From assembly GCA_023248215.1 (NCBI GenBank), contig JAHFEW010000014.1:5706-63241 (forward strand): a stretch of 57,536 nucleotides of DNA, given 5' to 3'. Made by a program: the position numbers and the translations under genes. This stretch comes from Nitrospira sp. GTDB taxonomy: Bacteria > Nitrospirota > Nitrospiria > Nitrospirales > Nitrospiraceae. Of this stretch, positions 24,547 through 32,931 are shown one piece after another (position 1 is the stretch's first letter; every line of letters starts with the position of its first letter). The notes under the pieces are model-generated. The model had not been told where the DNA came from. It did not search any database and worked only from the letters and a program-made list of their open reading frames with translations.

Positions 24547-24582
24547 CGGGGAGCCGGCCTTCTGGCCGGCTCCCCGTTTTTT
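24547..24582. terminator. Strong bidirectional rho-independent terminator
   Basis: cggggagccggcc (24547-24559), loop ttct, ggccggctccccg (24564-24576), then TTTTTT. The minus strand also has a T-rich run after the stem. It separates the convergent sorted-protein remnant and the peroxiredoxin gene. Confidence 0.9.
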
Positions 24583-24601
24583 CCCCCACTTGCGAAGCGC
24601 G

Positions 24602-25237
24602 CTATTTGTTGGGTTGGGGGGTGAATCGTAGATAAGGCTTCACGGCTTTGAAGCCTTTGGGAAACAGGGTCTTGGCTTCAGCATCGTTGACCGCCGGGGT
24701 AATGATGCAATCCTGCCCATCCTTCCAATTCACCGGTGTCGCCACTTTGTATTTTGCCGTCAGTTGCAGGGAATCCACCACGCGCAGCAATTCGTCGAAG
24801 TTCCTCCCACAGGAGGCCGGATAGGTCAGCATCAACTTGATTTTCTTGTCCGGCCCGATCACAAACACGGACCGCACCGTCATATTATCCAGAGCATTCG
24901 GGTGGATCATGTCGTAGAGCGTGGCCACTTTTTTCTCAGGATCTGCAATGAGGGGGTAACTCACCGTGCAGTTCTGGGTTTCATTGATATCTTTCGTCCA
25001 GCCGCGATGCGAATCCAGCGGATCCACGCTGATGGCCAGAATCTTCACTCCACGTTTATCGAATTCCCCTTTGATTTTCGCCATGTAGCCCAACTCCGTC
25101 GTGCAAACCGGCGTAAAATCCTTAGGGTGTGAAAACAAAATGCCCCACCCGCTTCCCAACCACTCGTGAAAATTGACCGTCCCTTCGGTCGTCTCCGCCG
25201 TAAAGTTCGGGGCGTCGTCGCCAAGTCGTAGTCCCAT
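24602..25237 (-). CDS. 1-Cys peroxiredoxin (Prx6/AhpC-TSA family)
   Basis: The enzyme reduces hydrogen peroxide and organic hydroperoxides through the peroxidatic Cys45 in FTPVCTTELG. There is no resolving cysteine in the family position, and the long C-terminal domain (RVVDSLQLTAKYKVATPVNW, GFKAVKPYLRFTPQP) is the Prx6 type. At 211 residues the length is typical. I chose ATG 25237, preceded by gaaggagggaatc, rather than an upstream in-frame start. It is cytoplasmic with no signal peptide. It is the first gene left of a divergent pair with the pentapeptide protein and ends at a strong terminator. Confidence 0.93.
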   Translation of the reverse strand: MGLRLGDDAPNFTAETTEGTVNFHEWLGSGWGILFSHPKDFTPVCTTELGYMAKIKGEFDKRGVKILAISVDPLDSHRGWTKDINETQNCTVSYPLIADPEKKVATLYDMIHPNALDNMTVRSVFVIGPDKKIKLMLTYPASCGRNFDELLRVVDSLQLTAKYKVATPVNWKDGQDCIITPAVNDAEAKTLFPKGFKAVKPYLRFTPQPNK

Positions 25238-25454
25238 GATTCCCTCCTTCGCCATTCGGCCGGATGTGGTGATACGCAATATGCGATAAGGATGAATGCG
25301 CCCTTCAGAGTACCGTTTCTCAGGAGTCTGGTGCAAGCGGAAGATGCCCGCGAGGGGACCACTGGCGCCATGGCTCGCGCACCGACGACCGGTCCGGCAC
25401 GCTCAAGTTTTCCCTCATCCACCCGATAAGGAACTCAGAGACCAGAGGAGGCCT

Positions 25455-25823
25455 ATGGAGAACACAAAACCAACCCCCACCGGACTACGAATCTCCAACG
25501 ATCCGATGTATCGTTTGCTCCGCGAAGGGTGCATCAAGGAATTCAATGTGAAGCGGGCCGGAGGCGAACAGGTAAACCTGACTCGATGCGACTTACGAGG
25601 CCTTGACCTGCGCGGGCTCGAAGCCGATGGATTGGATTTCAGCGAGTCCTATTTTCGGCAGGCCGATCTTCGAGGGGTCGACTTCCGCCATGCCCGGCTC
25701 GAAGGAGCCAGCATCAATGCGGCCAAGATCTCTGGGGCCTACTTCCCCGTCGAGTTGAGTGCGAGCGAGATTGAGCTGTCGCTCCTGCACGGCACCCGGA
25801 TGCGGTACCAGTCCAAAACTTAG
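25455..25823 (+). CDS. Small pentapeptide-repeat protein
   Basis: From ATG 25455 (agaggagg just upstream) the 122-residue protein has a short helical start (DPMYRLLREGCIKEFNVKRA) and then a pentapeptide-repeat coil: VNLTR CDLRG LDLRG LEADG LDFSE SYFRQ ADLRG VDFRH ARLEG ASINA AKISG AYF, with A(D/N)LxX periodicity. Such quadrilateral beta-helices often mediate protein or DNA-mimic interactions. The first part, with LLREGCIKEFN and a coil of about 12 repeats, is commonly seen in free-standing pentapeptide proteins. The C-terminal end, LSASEIELSLLHGTRMRYQ, continues the coil loosely. Function unknown. It converges on the DUF748 gene with 17 bases between stops. Confidence 0.85.
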   Translation: MENTKPTPTGLRISNDPMYRLLREGCIKEFNVKRAGGEQVNLTRCDLRGLDLRGLEADGLDFSESYFRQADLRGVDFRHARLEGASINAAKISGAYFPVELSASEIELSLLHGTRMRYQSKT

Positions 25824-25840
25824 CCCACCCATCAGACCGT

Positions 25841-28783
25841 TCAATTCCCCGTCAAATTCAACCGGGCTCGGACCATTTCTCCTTCTGAACTGGTCAATTC
25901 CGCCTCGACGAGAAACACGCGCTCCTCCGGCAACCGACCTTGCGCAATCAGTTGCTCACGAATCGCTTTCGCGCGGCCTTGCGCCAGCGATCGTAATTCC
26001 GATTCCTCGACGGTCATCGCCGGAAGTAATTGCTGTCGCAGTTCGTCGACCGTCAGCACCCGCTCGACGACTTTTCCTCCCTGTGCCTCTTCCCGCTTCG
26101 TGGGTTGCTTCCCCAATTTCTCAGCATAGAGATCACTTAAGAATTCGAATTCGCGTTCCTGCGACAAGACCGATTGCAGATTTTTCGTACCACCTTTCGT
26201 AAAGCGTCGCTGCACCTCCGCGCTCATTTTCTGCAGGGCCAGGGCCTCCCGGTCTCGCTTGAGATCGGCTGCGCCGATGACTTCTACACGCAAGGCCGGG
26301 CGCTCCAGCAGCGCTTTGGCGATCAATTCGATTTTCTGCTGTCCAGCACTCTCCAGTGCTTCAGCGCCGACCTGAAACTCGATAAACTGCAGGTCTTCTC
26401 CGCCGCCCCCAACGAGCCCTCCAAGTGCTGCGAACGGAGACGTCGCCACCTTGGTGATCAAATTGACCAACGCATTGAGCACGACTCGGCCGTATCTGAA
26501 ATCCGGCTCGTTCAAGTCTCCTCGCACCGGCATATCGATATCGATCCGGCCATGCCGGTCTTTCAGCAAACCCACCGCCAGACGAACAGGCAGACCTGTT
26601 GCGTCCGGGCTATCGGACTTCTCTCCGAACGTGAATTGATCGAGCAGCACCTTGTTTTCCCCGGCCAGTTGTTTCTTCGAGACCTGATACTTGAGATCGA
26701 GTGAAAGCTTGCCCTTGGCGATGGGGAAACCGGCATACTTTCCCGCATAAGGCGAAACAGCAGTGAGATCGACGCCCTGAAAAATGAACTTGAGATTCGT
26801 AAAGGCGTCTTCGCTGAGCGGATTGATTTGTCCCTGGATTTTGAGCGGCGCGACATTGTCGACCTTCCCGGCCAGCATCACCTCCGCCTTGGCCACCTGT
26901 TTGGAAGACAAGCCCTTAATGGTCCCGCTGAGGTCTTGAATCCCGATCGTCACGGTCGGTTCAATGGACTCGTCCACAAACGTGGCAGACAGCTTCGACA
27001 GCGTCACGACATCGATGGTGATCGGAGTGGGCGTCGTCTCTTTCTTGGCAGCCGCTTTCCCGGCCGGCTTCGGCACGCTTGGCTGTACGGCACCGTGATC
27101 AGGCGCGTGCATGGCGCGGGCGATGTTCGTCGAGCCGTCTTTGGCGATCACGAACCGGGCCGACGGTTCGCGCAGCGCAATCTCTCCGATCTGGACCTTG
27201 GTGGGCACAACCTCCAGTGCCACCTTGTTCAGCCTCAGCGCCGTCCAGCCGAGAAATTCTTTCTGTGACGCACGATCGGCCAGATGCAAATTATTCACCC
27301 CGAGCTGCCCCCTATAACGCAGCATGGGCTCGGATTCGTGACGGCTTCGATAGCGCACTTCGCCGGCCAACTCGAGTTCGCCATTCTTCACGTCGACTTG
27401 CGCCGCTCGATCGAGGTAGGGCTGAAACGGGCGGAGACCGATGTGTGCCAAAGTCAACGCGAGGTCTGCCTGAAGTGGATCCAACTGCACCGTGCCGTTG
27501 ATATCAATCGTCCCCTGCGTATTGAGGCGTAGACTGGCCGTCACAGGGAGCGGGCCCTTGAACGGTACATGGATATCGCCGACCGTCGCCTGCAAATCGT
27601 CGATCGTCAATGCCGCAGGGGTCGTCAGGCTACGATCTTCGAACGCAATGTGTGTCTTCGCCACCTCGACCTTATGGACCTCAACGGCCCAGGGTTGTAC
27701 AGGTTTCGACGCGGGCGGCACGCCCACCGCCTCCTCCCCCACCGGTGCGAAGAGCGGTTTGAAATTTATCACCCCGTCTTGGGCCAACCAGGTTCGAATG
27801 TCCGCGCCTGTCATACGAATCGTCTGCACTCCCAGCTCTTGCTTGGGAAGATCCAGCCGAATGGCGTCCAGCGCCAATGATGGGATGGTAACTACCGGAT
27901 CTCTGTCTCCCACTGCAGCCAATCGAAAATCCGACAGCACAATCTTTCCATCGGATAGTTGCACGTTGATCGGCGCCACCGCCATATCGAAGCGATACCG
28001 CACATCGACCATCACCGCCCCGCTCAGGATATCGAAACGAAAACGATCGCGGATGCTTGGCCAAAAGGTGTTCAGTTTGACATTGGAGAGCGAGATCCGC
28101 CCGTTCGATTCCAATGGATCAAGGTGAAATTCCCCTTCCCAGTCCAGGATCTCTCCCTCTCCGAATTCAGCGGTAAAGGCGTAAGCATTTTCGCCTCCTC
28201 GTCTCGTGCTGAAGTTCTGAAGCGTGATTTCAATGGGTACGACATCGATCGAGACCGGTTTCCGTTTGGAATCGTCTCGAAACTCGATCACTCCCTGCCG
28301 GATGCTCAAGAGACGAATGTCCACCGGCGGTAGAGGTTTCCTCTCAGCATTCACGCCCGGCGCCGGCGCCTCTGCCGGCGGGTCATTTTGTCCGGTGGGC
28401 GGAGGGACAAGCCCCAGTAGATTCAGTTTGCCGTCCGCTTGAATGTGCACGAGGCCGAACGGAAGGGTGAGCCGGATTTCGTCGAACAGGAAGGCCGAAC
28501 GGACGAGTGAGGTCCCTTCGAAATTCACGAATAATTCTTGAAAGCCGAGCATCGGCCTCCCGTCCGCTTCCTGAATTTCGAAATCCGACAGGGTCAGCGC
28601 AAATGTGAACGGATTCAACGTGACATCACCCAGGAATACGGGGTGCCGCAGCCGCTCGGACAATGCTGGGATTCCATAGGTCTTGACTGCGTAGGGTGCG
28701 GCGACAAAGCCAAGCAGCGCATACAATGCGACGGCTCCACACACCAGGATCAGGGCTGTTCGATATCGCGAAAGGACCGGCAT
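25841..28783 (-). CDS. DUF748 / AsmA-like large envelope protein
   Basis: The 980-residue protein has one N-terminal membrane helix (TALILVCGAVALYALLGFVA) and a long periplasmic repeat region of beta-strands alternating with linkers, typical of AsmA-like and DUF748 proteins. These bridge the periplasm and are thought to carry phospholipids to the outer membrane. Visible blocks are a strand-rich start (HPVFLGDVTLNPFTFALTLS), repeated 'IxLxNxKLxxFWPS'-like units, and a C-terminal region (KIELIAKALLERPALRVEVI) of the OmpA-like type found at the end of DUF748 proteins. It is a single-gene unit; the start is 20 bases from a tRNA remnant. Confidence 0.85.
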   Translation of the reverse strand: MPVLSRYRTALILVCGAVALYALLGFVAAPYAVKTYGIPALSERLRHPVFLGDVTLNPFTFALTLSDFEIQEADGRPMLGFQELFVNFEGTSLVRSAFLFDEIRLTLPFGLVHIQADGKLNLLGLVPPPTGQNDPPAEAPAPGVNAERKPLPPVDIRLLSIRQGVIEFRDDSKRKPVSIDVVPIEITLQNFSTRRGGENAYAFTAEFGEGEILDWEGEFHLDPLESNGRISLSNVKLNTFWPSIRDRFRFDILSGAVMVDVRYRFDMAVAPINVQLSDGKIVLSDFRLAAVGDRDPVVTIPSLALDAIRLDLPKQELGVQTIRMTGADIRTWLAQDGVINFKPLFAPVGEEAVGVPPASKPVQPWAVEVHKVEVAKTHIAFEDRSLTTPAALTIDDLQATVGDIHVPFKGPLPVTASLRLNTQGTIDINGTVQLDPLQADLALTLAHIGLRPFQPYLDRAAQVDVKNGELELAGEVRYRSRHESEPMLRYRGQLGVNNLHLADRASQKEFLGWTALRLNKVALEVVPTKVQIGEIALREPSARFVIAKDGSTNIARAMHAPDHGAVQPSVPKPAGKAAAKKETTPTPITIDVVTLSKLSATFVDESIEPTVTIGIQDLSGTIKGLSSKQVAKAEVMLAGKVDNVAPLKIQGQINPLSEDAFTNLKFIFQGVDLTAVSPYAGKYAGFPIAKGKLSLDLKYQVSKKQLAGENKVLLDQFTFGEKSDSPDATGLPVRLAVGLLKDRHGRIDIDMPVRGDLNEPDFRYGRVVLNALVNLITKVATSPFAALGGLVGGGGEDLQFIEFQVGAEALESAGQQKIELIAKALLERPALRVEVIGAADLKRDREALALQKMSAEVQRRFTKGGTKNLQSVLSQEREFEFLSDLYAEKLGKQPTKREEAQGGKVVERVLTVDELRQQLLPAMTVEESELRSLAQGRAKAIREQLIAQGRLPEERVFLVEAELTSSEGEMVRARLNLTGN

Positions 28784-28802
28784 GGCAAGACAAGAATGGT
28801 CG

Positions 28803-28847
28803 TGGTGCGCCCGACAGGACTTAAACCTGTAGCCCCCAGATCCGTAG
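28803..28847 (-). pseudogene. 3' half of a tRNA-Arg (anticodon loop to CCA)
   Basis: On the minus strand the sequence is the anticodon loop CTACGGA (anticodon ACG), stem TCTGG, variable GGGCT, T-arm ACAGG-TTTAAGT-CCTGT, acceptor CGGGCGC, A, CCA. Each piece has the right length, but the 5' half and its pairing partner are absent. A 13-base direct repeat (cgtggtgcgcccg) links this 3' end to the intact tRNA-Arg at 30844-30856. This is what an integrated element leaves when it uses a tRNA gene as its attachment site. Confidence 0.75.
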
Positions 28848-29010
28848 TTTTATATGATGAGGAGGATACATTGCCATAGGCGCAAGGATACTGAGCGAAT
28901 GCAATGATCGCATGAGAGTGCTATAGCCAGGAAGGGACACGAACCGCACCCCGTACGCACCCTTTGACGAGCGTTGGTATGGATGTCGTTTTGCTTAGCG
29001 TGATCACCAC

Positions 29011-29562
29011 TCAAAGGGAGATCCACTCGGGCGTCCACCCTCCATTCGGCGCCGTCTGCCATTTATGCCAGATGCCCCGGTTCCCGCCGAGCACAAACAG
29101 TTCTAAGCGCCCATCATCATTCTGATTGACGGCCGGCGAGTCCAGTGTCTCACTGAGAGGAAGAGTTAGTCTTACCGTTGTAGTACTCGCATTATCATCA
29201 ATGTCAATAACGGACAAACGCGGCCCCATCGCCCCGTCCGGGGCAAAATTGTCCCCCGCGACAAGATCATACTGTCCTTTGGTTCCCTTCATAACATAAG
29301 AGTGAGTTTTCCCAAACTGTCCGATAGGACCTTCAAAGCGGTGCACCGAGACACAGGAACGCTGAATTCCATTATCCCAACTCTCTTTCTTTCGGTACTC
29401 CACTAAGCATCGAGGGAAGCCGCCTGTATCGTTCATCGGGGGTAATTCTGCAGCAAGAAATCCGGCGAAATCTTTCCGGTACAGGTTACTCATTATTCTT
29501 CGAAGCTCCGTTTCAAGTGATTCCACGTACCGCCCTAATCGGTTTCGAATACTGTGGTTCAT
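29011..29562 (-). CDS. Hypothetical protein with a PLL-lectin-like C-terminal repeat
   Basis: The 183-residue protein has no recognised N-terminal domain, but its end (DDGRLELFVLGGNRGIWHK, then WQTAPNGGW) matches one blade of the bacterial PLL/tectonin-like lectin repeat (D-G-R-L-E-V-F, then H-x-W-Q-T-A-P-N-G-G-W). Only about one blade is present, so it may be truncated. ATG 29562 has an AGGA five bases upstream and overlaps the previous gene by 50 bases; ATG 29493 is an alternative without overlap. Codon use is AT-richer than the flanking housekeeping genes. It lies in the patch between the half tRNA and the intact tRNA-Arg. Confidence 0.55.
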   Translation of the reverse strand: MNHSIRNRLGRYVESLETELRRIMSNLYRKDFAGFLAAELPPMNDTGGFPRCLVEYRKKESWDNGIQRSCVSVHRFEGPIGQFGKTHSYVMKGTKGQYDLVAGDNFAPDGAMGPRLSVIDIDDNASTTTVRLTLPLSETLDSPAVNQNDDGRLELFVLGGNRGIWHKWQTAPNGGWTPEWISL

Positions 29563-29860
29563 CGGTTCCTAAGTCCGCATGGCAAATTCGAGATTCTGCC
29601 GATGATTTGATCTTTTCCATAATCCCCTGCGACACGAGGAGTTTCTTCAGTTGGTCTGGAGTGGGATGGCTGTCCAGCACTATGGCGGGGCAGACCGATA
29701 GGGTGCGTTCAATTTGATTATTGAGAATAATTTTAAATTTAGTGTCGGCTAATGGATCTCTTCTCGGTAACACTGGCTCTACGGTATAAGGGGTTTTATA
29801 TTCCGCCTCAAGAAATTCTCGGATGACTTGTACTTTCCTTTGAGAATAATCGTCCGTCAT
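29513..29860 (-). CDS. Hypothetical protein of the tRNA-bounded patch
   Basis: The 115-residue product begins after aaggacgatcaacc. It has a helical start (QRKVQVIREFLEAEYKTPYT), a basic strand region and a helix with TPDQLKKLLVSQG. No family is recognised. The sequence is AT-richer than neighbours outside the patch. It overlaps the downstream gene by 50 bases if that gene starts at 29562. Confidence 0.5.
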   Translation of the reverse strand: MTDDYSQRKVQVIREFLEAEYKTPYTVEPVLPRRDPLADTKFKIILNNQIERTLSVCPAIVLDSHPTPDQLKKLLVSQGIMEKIKSSAESRICHADLGTDEPQYSKPIRAVRGIT

Positions 29861-29903
29861 GGTTGATCGTCCTTCTTCCTGCCCATTTATATCAGTATCG
29901 AAA

Positions 29904-30018
29904 TTATCCAGGAATCTTTTCTCTCAGCCGATCCCTCAGCGCCTGAATGGTGATCGGCGCATTGCCTTCCGTTCGATTGTTTACCAGCACCAACGACCGC
30001 CGTTCTGACTCATTCCGG
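29904..30018 (-). pseudogene. C-terminal fragment resembling a DUF72-family gene
   Basis: The minus strand reads ERRSLVLVNNRTEGNAPITI, then QALRDRLREKIPG and stop. This matches the ending of DUF72 proteins, where V-N-N-x-x-x-G-N-A-P is followed by a final helix. The rest of the gene is missing; upstream the frame merges with the 30010-30225 gene in another frame. It is probably debris at the edge of the mobile patch. Confidence 0.45.
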
Positions 30019-30225
30019 CACACTCACCGGCCCCCACCACAAGCCTGGACATTCATCCAACCGATGTGCCTCTCGAAACTGCAACAACTCATGCGGACCA
30101 TAACGACAGGCGTAAAGAATGGAGTTTCCGAATACCGATGCTGGCATAGGCAGGCCCACATTCTTCCCGGCCTCTTTGTACCAGTACCAGCCGGGAACGG
30201 TGGGCTTGGAGGTGGTCCAGGTCAT
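30010..30225 (-). CDS. Small hypothetical protein (PGWYWY motif)
   Basis: The 71-residue product has SKPTVPGWYWYKEAG near the start and CPGLWWGPVSVPE at the end, a pattern I associate with small proteins of phage and mobile regions that carry PGWYW and W-x-G-P motifs. It has a weak ribosome-binding site. It lies 18 bases after the preceding small gene and may be co-transcribed with it. No function can be assigned. Confidence 0.5.
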   Translation of the reverse strand: MTWTTSKPTVPGWYWYKEAGKNVGLPMPASVFGNSILYACRYGPHELLQFREAHRLDECPGLWWGPVSVPE

Positions 30226-30243
30226 GCCCGCTCTACATCTATT

Positions 30244-30444
30244 TCAGGATCTTGGCCCACCTTTTAGCGCGTTCGCAAAAATGTGGTGCGAAAGTGCCCG
30301 GTACTCCTCTGAATCATTCTTGAAGGTGAGGTTATGATCTCGCGAACCACTTCCGAAATAAACAGTACAATGTGTCATATGATCCTCAACGTAGTGCACA
30401 TAGTCAATATTGACATAATGATTAGTAAGCTTGATAAAAGTCAT
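30244..30444 (-). CDS. Small hypothetical protein
   Basis: The 66-residue product begins MTFIKLTNHYVNIDYVHYVE and continues with a strand (CTVYFGSGSRDHNLTF) and a helix (DSEEYRALSHHIF). The first part resembles small proteins with an I-K-L-T-x-x-x-x-V-N-x-x-x-I core, of unknown role. AT-rich, like the rest of this patch. Followed by the 30225 gene. Confidence 0.45.
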   Translation of the reverse strand: MTFIKLTNHYVNIDYVHYVEDHMTHCTVYFGSGSRDHNLTFKNDSEEYRALSHHIFANALKGGPRS

Positions 30445-30741
30445 GGATTGTCCCTCCGTTTTCTACCGTTTGCTTTCGGAGTAATCGGCATGGACCGAAT
30501 GATGCACGGGCATCTTTCCGACGACCGTGCAAAACTGTTCAACAATTTCGGCCCCGATCCTACGCCCATCGATGGATGCCGGCAAGGTAGAGGAAAGCAT
30601 ACGTAGACACCCTGTCGTGAAAAGCGTTGTGAAATGAGTGGGGAAAGCAACGGTCGAGGAAAGTTGATCGAGGAATGATGCTGGGGCTGGCGTCGAATCG
30701 GAGGATCGTGTAAAGGAATTTGCAGAGAAGAGCAGCCGAGG
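30445..30741. other. Intergenic stretch without a convincing gene
   Basis: Overlapping open frames here have no ribosome-binding sites or recognisable motifs. The sequence is the probable promoter region of the minus-strand 30444 gene and a run-up to the terminator at 30742. Confidence 0.4.
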
Positions 30742-30775
30742 GAGGCGAGGCCGAAAACCTCGCCTCTTCTTTTCG
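30742..30775 (+). terminator. Rho-independent terminator (plus strand)
   Basis: gaggcgagg (30742-30750), 7-base loop ccgaaaa, cctcgcctc (30758-30766), then ttcttttc. No clear plus-strand gene precedes it within 300 bases, so its source transcript is unknown and could be a small RNA. Confidence 0.7.
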
Positions 30776-30845
30776 ACCTTCCTTCTACACTGCTTCTAGA
30801 GGGGTGTTTTTCGACTTCGCATGCTTTCTTAAGTCGTTGATTTCG

Positions 30846-30922
<77 letters not shown>

Positions 30923-30935
30923 GTTGTTGGAAACT

Positions 30936-31017
30936 CGTGAGGGGTCAGGCGTCAAGGGTAAGGGGTGAACGATGAGGCAAGAAACAATCGACTATCCCCT
31001 ACGTTTCACGCCTCACG
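30936..31017. repeat. CGTGAGGCGTGAAACG-type imperfect palindrome between tRNA genes
   Basis: cgtgaggggtcaggcgtcaa (from 30936) is mirrored by acgtttcacgcctcacg (31001-31017), with gggta-agggg facing cccct at the inner ends. Similar CGCCTCACG pieces occur at about 649-662. It resembles REP-like sequence and separates the two tRNA genes. Confidence 0.5.
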
Positions 31018-31025
31018 TCGATTGA

Positions 31026-31094
<69 letters not shown>

Positions 31095-31104
<10 letters not shown>

Positions 31105-31709
31105 ACTGAATTCCGTTCCACCATCATGTGCTGCAGCAGGTTCTTGGCCTGTGCAAAGGCCCGGGCACGGTGGCTGATCCGGTTTTTCACGTCCGGTGAC
31201 AGCTGAGCCAAGGTCTGATGATACTCCGGCACGAAGAACACCGGATCATATCCAAACCCATGGGAACCCGTGGCTTCTTCTGCGATCAATCCTTCCAACA
31301 CGCCTCGTACCGACATAGTCTCGCCGGCAGGGAATGCGATAGCCGCAACCGTCACAAACCTGGCCCGTCGTTTTTCCGGCGGGACACCACGAAGCTCGTG
31401 CAACAGTTTCCGGCAATTGTCCTCATAACTGGCATGTTCCCCAGCGTAACGCGCCGCAAAGGCCCCCGGACGTCCGCCGAGTGCGTCGACTTCCAACCCC
31501 GTGTCATCCGAGACGGCCGGCAATCCGGTGTAGCGCGCGATCTCCACTGCCTTTTTCATGGCATTCGCTTCGCAGGTTTCGCCGTCTTCCACGACGTCCG
31601 GCGCATCGGGAAAATCATCCAACGTCCGAACGGAGATGTTCAAATCCTGAAGCAGGGCGACAAGCTCCTCCTGCTTGTGTCGATTCCTGGTCGCCAGCAC
31701 AACCTGCAT
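31095..31709 (-). CDS. rdgB: RdgB/HAM1 XTP/dITP pyrophosphatase
   Basis: RdgB hydrolyses non-canonical purine triphosphates (dITP, XTP) to monophosphates, keeping them out of DNA. The protein has LATRNRHKQEELVALL (the T-x-N-x-x-K motif), SDDTGLEVDALGG, GVYSAR-like GAFAARYAGEH, and SHGFGYDPVFFVPE with SHRARA near the end, all standard. I placed the start at ATG 31709, giving 204 residues; translation could begin slightly upstream. It begins 2 bases after the rph stop, so the two form an operon. The TAG stop lies in the 5' part of tRNA-Pro, so RNase P cleavage of a joint transcript would remove the stop codon. Confidence 0.94.
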
Positions 31710-31711
31710 GA

Positions 31712-32455
31712 TCAGCCAAGCGAGCCAATCAATGATTTCTGCATCTCCACCAGCTCGCGGATCGCCCCCCACCCGAGGTCAAGAAACTCGTCCATGTCTT
31801 TCTTATCAAATGGGGTCCGTTCGGCCGTACCTTGGACTTCGACATAGCGGCCGGTTCCCGTCATGACCAGATTCAGATCCACCTCCGCTTGCGAATCCTC
31901 CTCATAGGCCAAGTCCACCAACACCTGGCCGCCGACCTTTCCAACACTGATCGCCGCCAGATAGTCCGTGAGAGGATTTTTCTTCAGCAATTCTTTCTGT
32001 TTCAAGACGACCAACGCGTCCGAGAGGGCGATAAAGGCGCCGGTTATCGCCGCCGTGCGGGTCCCGCCGTCGGCCTGAATGACGTCACAATCGATCCAGA
32101 TGGTCCGCTCACCCAAACGCGTGGTATCGATCACCGCGCGCAGAGCACGTCCAACCAGGCGTTGAATCTCCAGCGTGCGTCCACCCTGCTTGCCCTTGAC
32201 CGATTCTCGCGGAGACCGATCGTGAGTCGCCCGTGGGAGCATGGCATATTCTGCAGTGACCCATCCTCGTCCTTTATCTCTCAAAAAGGGCGGAACTTTT
32301 TCCTCCACCGAGGCAGTACAAATTACTTTGGTATCACCCATTTCGATCAAGACCGACCCTTCAGCATGTTTGATGAAGTTTCGCGTAACCTTGACCGGAC
32401 GGATCTGATCCCGCCGTCGTCCATCGATCCGCCCCAACCCTGCGCCGCTTCCCAT
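31712..32455 (-). CDS. rph: Ribonuclease PH
   Basis: RNase PH trims the 3' ends of tRNA precursors using phosphate. The 247-residue protein has [33 protein letters not shown], the basic loop [14 protein letters not shown] followed by [13 protein letters not shown], and [18 protein letters not shown] with the catalytic D-G-G-T-R-T. The length is typical. A perfect TATAAT promoter lies upstream. The operon order rph-rdgB followed by tRNA genes is sensible: its tRNA-processing product acts on the neighbours. Confidence 0.97.
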   Translation of the reverse strand: MGSGAGLGRIDGRRRDQIRPVKVTRNFIKHAEGSVLIEMGDTKVICTASVEEKVPPFLRDKGRGWVTAEYAMLPRATHDRSPRESVKGKQGGRTLEIQRLVGRALRAVIDTTRLGERTIWIDCDVIQADGGTRTAAITGAFIALSDALVVLKQKELLKKNPLTDYLAAISVGKVGGQVLVDLAYEEDSQAEVDLNLVMTGTGRYVEVQGTAERTPFDKKDMDEFLDLGWGAIRELVEMQKSLIGSLG

Positions 32456-32496
32456 TGACTCGCACTCCTTCCCGCAAACTAAATCTAAAGGAGCGA

Positions 32497-32525
32497 ATTA
32501 TAGAGAACGAGGCATGAAAGAGCAA
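32497..32525 (-). promoter_or_regulatory. Sigma-70 promoter of rph-rdgB
   Basis: On the minus strand: TTGCTC (32525-32520), 17-base spacer, perfect TATAAT (32502-32497). The start codon at 32455 follows an aaggag box. This transcript may run into tRNA-Pro and tRNA-Arg. Confidence 0.7.
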
Positions 32526-32931
32526 ATCAATCGGCCGCGCGGAGCGAGGGTTTTCCAAACTGCGTTTCGACTGGCATTCACCGACGACCGATGTATAATC
32601 CATCCTCGAGGTGCGCACCGGCTTTCCGTGGGGAACCCATCCTGCACCACGACCAATGGACCAGCGTCAGAGTTGACGACCCAACCGAAACGTCACACGC
32701 AACGCCCGCATCCGTTGCCGACAGGATCTTGTCATAATATCAAAGCAGTTCTAGCATCCATGGGGCGACGTACGGTAGACCCACAGAGGCCCTCAATGCG
32801 ACAATAGAATGGCACAAAAGGTGCATTTCTCGTAGGCTCCATCGCGTGCTTCAGACTTGTACCCATGCGACCGATACTGATTCTAGCCCTGCGGTAACAG
32901 CGTGAGCAATTTAACCTAGCGAGCCAGCTAT
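32526..32931. other. Intergenic region, no gene seen
   Basis: About 400 bases between divergent rph and the REC/HD-GYP gene. Open frames present have no ribosome-binding site or family pattern. It probably holds the promoter of the 32932 gene, but I do not see a convincing -35/-10 pair. Confidence 0.4.

Noticed and set aside
25841-28783. Many plus-strand frames of 60-210 codons opposite the DUF748 gene
   Set aside because: None has family patterns or a ribosome-binding site; the minus-strand gene has a membrane helix and consistent domain structure.
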